A DNA stretch of 33,590 nucleotides, taken from positions 1 to 33,590 of the forward strand of contig JALQVI010000013.1 in NCBI GenBank assembly GCA_023260395.1, in the 5' to 3' direction. Of the stretch, positions 28,225 to 33,590 are shown one piece after another; position 1 is the first letter of the stretch, and each line of letters opens with the position of its first letter. Origin of the DNA: Candidatus Nanopelagicales bacterium (GTDB taxonomy: Bacteria; Actinomycetota; Actinomycetes; S36-B12; UBA5976). Position numbers and translations under genes: made by a program. The notes under the pieces are model-generated. The model was given only the letters and a program-made list of their open reading frames with translations. It ran no database searches and had not been told where the DNA came from.

Positions 28225-29457
28225 ATGAGCCGCACAGTTGTCGTGACAGGCCTTGGTGCCACTACTCCACTTGGTGGAGACGTATCTTCCACATGGGAAG
28301 GCTTGCTTGCAGGCCGCTCCGGAATCACAATTCTGGAAGACCCAAAATTTGCTGAACTCCCAGTTCGAATCGCTGCCCCAGTCATGGTGGATCCAAGCGA
28401 AGTTCTCGAACCGCACGAAATTCGTCGCATGGACCGCTCCCAGCAACTTGCTCTCATCGCTGCACGCGAAGCCTGGGCAGATGCTGCTGTTGATTCAGTC
28501 GACCCAACTCGTCTTGGCGTAGCTGTTGCTACTGGCGTGGGTGGCGCAATTTCACTCATGGAGCAGTACGACATTCTTAAAGAACGTGGCGCATCACGCG
28601 TTTCGCCAATGACTGTTCCAATGTTGATGCCAAACGGCCCAGCAGCAGTTGTTGGTCTTGAAATCGGCGCACAGGCTGGCGTACACACACCAGTTTCCGC
28701 CTGTGCCTCTGGCGCAGAAGCAATTGGCTACGGCGCTGAAATGATTCGCACTGGACGCGCTGACGTTGTTGTGTGTGGCGGCACCGAAGGTTGCATCCAC
28801 CCGCTGACAATCGCAGCGTTCGCAGCAATGCGCGCTCTTTCAACACGTCATGACAATGCAGCTGGCGCTTCACGTCCATTCGACCGTGACCGCGATGGCT
28901 TCGTCATGGCCGAAGGCGCAGCAATTGTTGTTCTTGAATCTGAGGAGTTTGCAAAAGCTCGCGGCGCAAAGATTTACGCAACATATGGTGGTCAGGGTTT
29001 GGCGGCAGACGCTCACCACATTGCACAGCCAGAGCCAGAAGGCCGCGGTGTCATCCTTGCGATGAATCGCGCGCTTGCTGATGCTGACTTGTCGACCAAG
29101 GACATCTTCCACATCAATGCCCATGCCACTTCAACGCCAGCGGGTGACGTTGCTGAGTCAAAGGCAATCCGCAAGGTTCTTGGCGCTGATGCTGATCATG
29201 CACCTGTCACCGCTGTGAAGGGCGCAACCGGACACCTCCTCGGTGGCGCTGGCTCACTTGCAGCTATCGGTTCGATCTTGGCGCTGCGCGATCGCAAGGT
29301 TCCACCAGTTGCTAACACTGTGAACCTTGATGAAGGCGTTGACGTTGACGTCGTTCTTGGTGAAGCACGCGATTTGCCTGCTGGTGATCTTGCTGCACTG
29401 AGCAACTCATTCGGCTTCGGCGGACATGACGTTGTACTTGCATTCCGGAGCGTCTAA
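28225..29457 (+). CDS. fabF: Beta-ketoacyl-ACP synthase II
   Basis: VVVTGLGATTPLGGDVSSTWEGLLAGRSGI, VSACASGAEAIGYG, HINAHATSTPAGD, GATGHLLGGAGS, NSFGFGGHD. Confidence 0.96.
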   Translation: MSRTVVVTGLGATTPLGGDVSSTWEGLLAGRSGITILEDPKFAELPVRIAAPVMVDPSEVLEPHEIRRMDRSQQLALIAAREAWADAAVDSVDPTRLGVAVATGVGGAISLMEQYDILKERGASRVSPMTVPMLMPNGPAAVVGLEIGAQAGVHTPVSACASGAEAIGYGAEMIRTGRADVVVCGGTEGCIHPLTIAAFAAMRALSTRHDNAAGASRPFDRDRDGFVMAEGAAIVVLESEEFAKARGAKIYATYGGQGLAADAHHIAQPEPEGRGVILAMNRALADADLSTKDIFHINAHATSTPAGDVAESKAIRKVLGADADHAPVTAVKGATGHLLGGAGSLAAIGSILALRDRKVPPVANTVNLDEGVDVDVVLGEARDLPAGDLAALSNSFGFGGHDVVLAFRSV

Positions 29458-30872
29458 TGTCTACACCTGCTGTCGAAGACAAGAAGTTAATGGCGCCTCG
29501 TCGCCTCACTCAACTTCTTGATGAAGGCTCATTGACATACGTTGCTTCGCAAACCGAAGGTATCGGCGCAGTCAGTGCGACCGGCACAATCAATGGTCGC
29601 GAAGTCGTTGCATTCGCTAATGACCCATCGTTCCAAGGTGGCGCACTTGGTGCTGCCGAGGGCAAGGTCATCACTGATGCCTATGTCATCGCAATGGAAA
29701 AGCAATGCCCAATCATTGGCATCTGGCATTCCGGTGGCGCTCGCCTTCAAGAAGGCATCCAGTCCCTCAAGGCATTCGGTGAAATCTTCCAGGCCATGAC
29801 GCATGCTTCTGGCAAGATTCCACAGGTTTCTGTGGTGCTTGGCCCTGCAGCTGGCGGTGGCGCTTACGGTCCAGCATTGACCGACATCGTCGTGCTTGGT
29901 CCTGAAGGTCGCGTCTTTGTGACCGGACCTGAAGTTGTGCGCAGCGTTACCGGCGAAGACGTCGACATGTTGCGTCTTGGTGGCCCAGAACCTCACGGAC
30001 GCCGAAGTGGCGTTGTCCACGTTGTGAGCGATACCGAAGATCAGGCAATCGCCGATACCCGCAACATTGCAGACTTGCTCGGTAGCCAAGGTAACTTCAA
30101 TCAGAGCGCTGTCACAGATTCGGATCTTGGTGCATTCATGCCAGAGTCCCCTGTCCGTGCTTATGACGTTCACCCACTCGTTGATGCCGTTCTTGATGCT
30201 GGTTCTGGAATCGAACTACACCCACGTTGGGCACCGAACCTCATCACAGCACTTGGACGTTTTGGTGGTCGCACTGTAGGCCTCGTAGCGAACAACCCAC
30301 TGCGTCTTGGTGGTTGCCTCGATGCGACATCGGCTGAAAAGGGTGCTCGCTTTGTTCGCATGTGCGATGCGTTCGGCATTCCCCTACTCGTCATGGTTGA
30401 CGTTCCTGGTTACTTGCCAGGCGTTGGCCAAGAATGGGATGGCGTTGTACGCCGTGGCGCGAAGTTGCTTCATGCATTCGCAGAATGTGTTGTTCCACGT
30501 ATTACCTGCGTAACTCGTAAGTCATACGGCGGCGCATACATCGCAATGAACTCTCGCTCTCTTGGCGCCACTCACGTAATGGCGTGGGAAGGTGCTGAAG
30601 TAGCTGTTATGGGACCTGTTGCTGCGATTCGCATTTTGCATCGTCGCAAGCTTGCTGAAGTTCCGCCGGAGAATCGCGAAGCAGTCGAAAATGAACTCGC
30701 CGAAGAGCACAAGATCACCGCTGGTGGCTTACCAAAGTGCATCGAACTTGGCGCTGTGGACGAAATTGTCGAGCCAAGCAAGACTCGTTCGGCTCTTGCG
30801 GCCGCTCTTGCTGCTGCGGCAAATCCAGATGGTTCGTTCCCTCGAGGAAATCACGGAAACATTCCGCTATAA
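29457..30872 (+). CDS. accD: Acyl-CoA carboxylase carboxyltransferase (beta) subunit, AccD6-like by position
   Basis: HSGGARLQEGIQSL, GPAAGGGAYGPALTD, FVTGPEVVRSVTGEDV, VDVPGYLPGVGQEWDG, RKSYGGAYIAMNSR, RGNHGNIPL C-terminus. Confidence 0.93.
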   Translation: MSTPAVEDKKLMAPRRLTQLLDEGSLTYVASQTEGIGAVSATGTINGREVVAFANDPSFQGGALGAAEGKVITDAYVIAMEKQCPIIGIWHSGGARLQEGIQSLKAFGEIFQAMTHASGKIPQVSVVLGPAAGGGAYGPALTDIVVLGPEGRVFVTGPEVVRSVTGEDVDMLRLGGPEPHGRRSGVVHVVSDTEDQAIADTRNIADLLGSQGNFNQSAVTDSDLGAFMPESPVRAYDVHPLVDAVLDAGSGIELHPRWAPNLITALGRFGGRTVGLVANNPLRLGGCLDATSAEKGARFVRMCDAFGIPLLVMVDVPGYLPGVGQEWDGVVRRGAKLLHAFAECVVPRITCVTRKSYGGAYIAMNSRSLGATHVMAWEGAEVAVMGPVAAIRILHRRKLAEVPPENREAVENELAEEHKITAGGLPKCIELGAVDEIVEPSKTRSALAAALAAAANPDGSFPRGNHGNIPL

Positions 30873-30881
30873 CAATCACTC

Positions 30882-30922
30882 ATAACAAAAGCCCCATTCG
30901 TAATGAGTGGGGCTTTTGTTAT
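30882..30922. terminator. Intrinsic terminator between accD and the convergent DUF3145 gene
   Basis: ataacaaaagcccca-[11 nt]-tggggcttttgttat, 15-bp perfect stem with A/T tracts on both sides. Confidence 0.9.
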
Positions 30923-30932
30923 TTCCTCGAAT

Positions 30933-31439
30933 TTATCCGACTTGGTGCAGCCAGCGAACTGGCACTCCCTCACCGGCATAGCGGAATGGTTCAAGTTCGC
31001 GGTCCCATGGACCACCGAGCACTTCATCCACTACATCCATCAACGAGCGACCGTCTGCAACTGCGGCTGCCATGGCACTACGCAGACGTTCTTCACTAAT
31101 GAAACCTTCTCCAAACACGCCCATCGGGCTGCGCCACAAGCCAAGTGAAGGCGTTGACACAAATCGTTGCCCATCAAATCCAGGTGATGGCTCTTCGGTA
31201 ACTTCAAATCTCAAATGCGGGTAGCTGCGAAGTGATGAAGCGATAGTTGCCGACAATCCAGGCGCACCGGTCCATGACAATTCACTGCGCATGGCACCTG
31301 CAGACACAGGCTGATCAACCCAATCAAGGTTGACTGCAGTTCCTAATAGGCCGCCAAGGGCCCATTCAACATGCGTACATAGCGCGCGCGGCGCACTATG
31401 AACAAACACAACGCCACGAGCTTGGCTGGATGTAGCCAT
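30933..31439 (-). CDS. DUF3145 domain protein
   Basis: ARGVVFVHSAPRALCTHVEWALGGLLG...LSWTGAPGLSATIASSL...VLGGPWDRELEPFRYAGEGVPVRWLHQVG; ATG at 31439. Confidence 0.9.
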   Translation of the reverse strand: MATSSQARGVVFVHSAPRALCTHVEWALGGLLGTAVNLDWVDQPVSAGAMRSELSWTGAPGLSATIASSLRSYPHLRFEVTEEPSPGFDGQRFVSTPSLGLWRSPMGVFGEGFISEERLRSAMAAAVADGRSLMDVVDEVLGGPWDRELEPFRYAGEGVPVRWLHQVG

Positions 31440-31592
31440 ACTCACTCCTAGAGATCGAACCACCTGCAAATGCTGGCTTCCCCACCATGCTTTGCGTGCT
31501 CAATCCTCTTACGGAGGTCTTGGTTACGAGAATAGGCTACGAGCCTGCACGCTCGCTACCCAGATGCCAAAAATCGTCAAAAGCGCTGCAAA

Positions 31593-32435
31593 TTAGGCAT
31601 TTTCATGCATGTGGGTCCAATTCATGAGCTGTTCCCAGATGGGATGCCAGCCCTTGTAACCACGGGTTTCATCACTTGTTGTCAGTAACGTTTTGCCCAG
31701 ATTTTCGCGAAACTCTGGGAATTTAGCCGCTAAATCGTTCAAGGAATTCACATAATTGCGAATTGTGAAAAGCACATCGCCCGAAGGCAATACTCGCAAT
31801 GTTTGGCGTTCCGTTCGAAAGAAGGTGACATCTCCAAACTCACCCTCAGGTGCGACATTCCTGGCTAAATCACGCAAGTGACCAGTGGGCTGAAACAACT
31901 CATCCGAATCCAGAATGGTCCAATTCACTCGCCACACTGGTCGATCGGCAGTGAATTTGCTGAACATCGTGTTTGTAGCATCCCCAATTCGTTCTGCGTA
32001 GTGCGGGACTGGAGCATGAATGTCGTAGAGGTTCGCCCCTACTTTTTCGGTCAAATCCCAGCGGCTCGGGAAGCACACACATGCCGCAGTCAAGATCCAC
32101 TGCCCATCGTTCGGACTCATGACAACAAGGTCCTCTTGCACGAGGCGAGCAGCCGACTCAAGCGGATGTACGTCAGGATCAATGTTGATGTCGTGTAACA
32201 GTTCTGGAAATGTTTCATTCAGATAGGCGAGCAACAGATCCAAAGTTTCCTGTGAACCCCGCTGACCCTCGGGCAAAGCCGCAAAAACCTGTCCGTGATG
32301 TTGCTGTAACAAGTCACGCTTTTGCTTCAACTCGGCGTCACGGTTGGAATCGACCTCAATCCACTCCAAAATATTAAGAGCCCGCAATCCCATCGAGACG
32401 GTAAATGGCCGTCCATCGGCTGGGATGTAAGTCAT
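31593..32435 (-). CDS. DUF3445 (heme-dependent oxidative N-demethylase-like) protein
   Basis: DGRPFTVSMGLRALNILEWIEVD...LVQEDLVVMSPNDGQWILTAACVCFPSRWDLTEKVGANLYDIHAPVPHYAERIG...RVNWTILDSDELFQP. Confidence 0.87.
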   Translation of the reverse strand: MTYIPADGRPFTVSMGLRALNILEWIEVDSNRDAELKQKRDLLQQHHGQVFAALPEGQRGSQETLDLLLAYLNETFPELLHDINIDPDVHPLESAARLVQEDLVVMSPNDGQWILTAACVCFPSRWDLTEKVGANLYDIHAPVPHYAERIGDATNTMFSKFTADRPVWRVNWTILDSDELFQPTGHLRDLARNVAPEGEFGDVTFFRTERQTLRVLPSGDVLFTIRNYVNSLNDLAAKFPEFRENLGKTLLTTSDETRGYKGWHPIWEQLMNWTHMHENA

Positions 32436-32480
32436 GGCAAAAACATTATCGAAAAGCTTGCTTCAACGAAGAGGGATGCC

Positions 32481-33590
32481 GTGCAAAACAAGGTCCAGTT
32501 AATTACGTATCCAGACCGCATGAGTCGGGATTTAGCTGGGTTGCATTCGCTGTTGAACGGCAAGTTATCTGGCCTATTCGGCGGCGTGCACATCTTGCCG
32601 TTTTACACTCCTCACGACGCCGCAGATGCTGGCTTTGATCCGGCTGACCATACTCAAGTTGATCCACGGCTTGGCACATGGAAAGACATTGAAGCCATCG
32701 CCACCGAATTCGACTTGATGGCTGATGTCATCGTGAATCATGCTTCACATGAATCACCGCAATTCATTGATTGGCTCGAAAATGGCGACTCTAGCCCCTA
32801 CGCGGACATGTTCCTCACATTGGACCGAGTGTTCCCGAACGGCGTGAACGAAGCAGACCTGCTCAAGATTTATCGTCCTCGCCCTAATGTGCCACTGTCG
32901 TATTACACAGCCAAGGACGGTCGTAAGCACGCAATGTGGACGACATTTACACCGGCACAAATCGACATCGATGTGGAATCAGAATCCGGCCGCGCTTACC
33001 TCTTTAACATTTTGGATTCTTTAGAGCAATCTCACGCTTCAAGCGTTCGCCTTGATGCAGTCGGATACGCCATCAAGCGAGCTGGCACAACGTCATTCAT
33101 GATTCCTGAAACTTTCGAATTCATTGACACGATGTCGCAGTGGTGCCGAGGCCGCAATCTCGAAGTGCTCGTCGAAGTTCATTCGTACTACAAGCGCCAA
33201 ATTGAAATTGCTGAGCAAGTCGATCGCGTCTATGACTTCGCTCTCCCACCATTAACACTCTTTGCACTCATCACTGGAAATCCTGAACCGTTGTCCAAGT
33301 GGCTTGATGTGCGACCAACTAACGCCATCACAGTGCTGGATACACACGACGGCATCGGCGTCATCGATGTTGGCCCTGATGCGAACGACCGCACACAGCC
33401 AGGCTTGCTAACGCCTGAACAAATTGACGAACTCGTTGAATCAATGCATGACAACGCACGAGGAACGAGTCGCCTAGCTACCGGCGCGGCAGCATCTAAC
33501 CTTGACCTTTACCAAGTGAACTCGACCTATTACGAAGCCCTTGGCCAAGATGACGCGAAGTATCTTGCAGCTCGTGCTATCCAGTTCTTT
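32481..33590 (+). CDS. Sucrose phosphorylase-like GH13 enzyme, 3' truncated by window edge
   Basis: GTG start 32481, 370 open codons to the edge: VQLITYPDRMSRDLAGLHSLL, GGVHILPFYTPHDAADAGFDPADHTQVDPRLGTW, ADVIVNHAS, WTTFTPAQIDIDVESESGRAYL, VRLDAVGYAIKRAGTTSFMIPETFEFID, VLDTHDGIGVID. Confidence 0.92.
   Translation, partial: MQNKVQLITYPDRMSRDLAGLHSLLNGKLSGLFGGVHILPFYTPHDAADAGFDPADHTQVDPRLGTWKDIEAIATEFDLMADVIVNHASHESPQFIDWLENGDSSPYADMFLTLDRVFPNGVNEADLLKIYRPRPNVPLSYYTAKDGRKHAMWTTFTPAQIDIDVESESGRAYLFNILDSLEQSHASSVRLDAVGYAIKRAGTTSFMIPETFEFIDTMSQWCRGRNLEVLVEVHSYYKRQIEIAEQVDRVYDFALPPLTLFALITGNPEPLSKWLDVRPTNAITVLDTHDGIGVIDVGPDANDRTQPGLLTPEQIDELVESMHDNARGTSRLATGAAASNLDLYQVNSTYYEALGQDDAKYLAARAIQFF

Noticed and set aside
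29529-30173. 214-aa minus-strand ORF within accD
   Set aside because: Antisense shadow of a conserved carboxyltransferase gene; no domain signature.

Overview
The 33.6 kb window is a gene-dense chromosomal segment of an actinobacterium, with no phage, IS element or CRISPR array seen. Its right half matches a conserved actinobacterial core block: C4 zinc-ribbon protein / RNase H, ahpE, DUF3052, aceE, PucR-type regulator (FasR-like), fabD, fabH, acpP, fabF, accD, DUF3145. The left half is mixed metabolic and accessory genes: AlkD-like, TipAS, DUF1801, argG, DsbA-like, cupin, hydroxyacid dehydrogenase plus aminotransferase, HPP, SDR, YitT, secreted proteins, and an ArsR/EamA pair. RNA genes are rnpB (minus strand, delimited by a perfect 12-bp P1 pairing) and tRNA-Val(UAC) with encoded CCA and a UUCG-loop terminator. 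The main things to check are: (1) FabD fused to a C-terminal biotinyl/lipoyl-like domain whose modifiable lysine is apparently replaced by Arg; (2) a head-to-head junction near 10.71-10.74 kb joining a 5'-truncated GEVED/OmpA-like secreted protein to a 5'-truncated TetR-like C-terminal domain (deletion or misassembly); (3) an orphan secreted protein with an internally duplicated domain; (4) several uncharacterised palindromic operators or hairpins. The window ends inside a sucrose-phosphorylase-like gene missing from the supplied ORF track. All family calls come from reading motifs; no searches were run.
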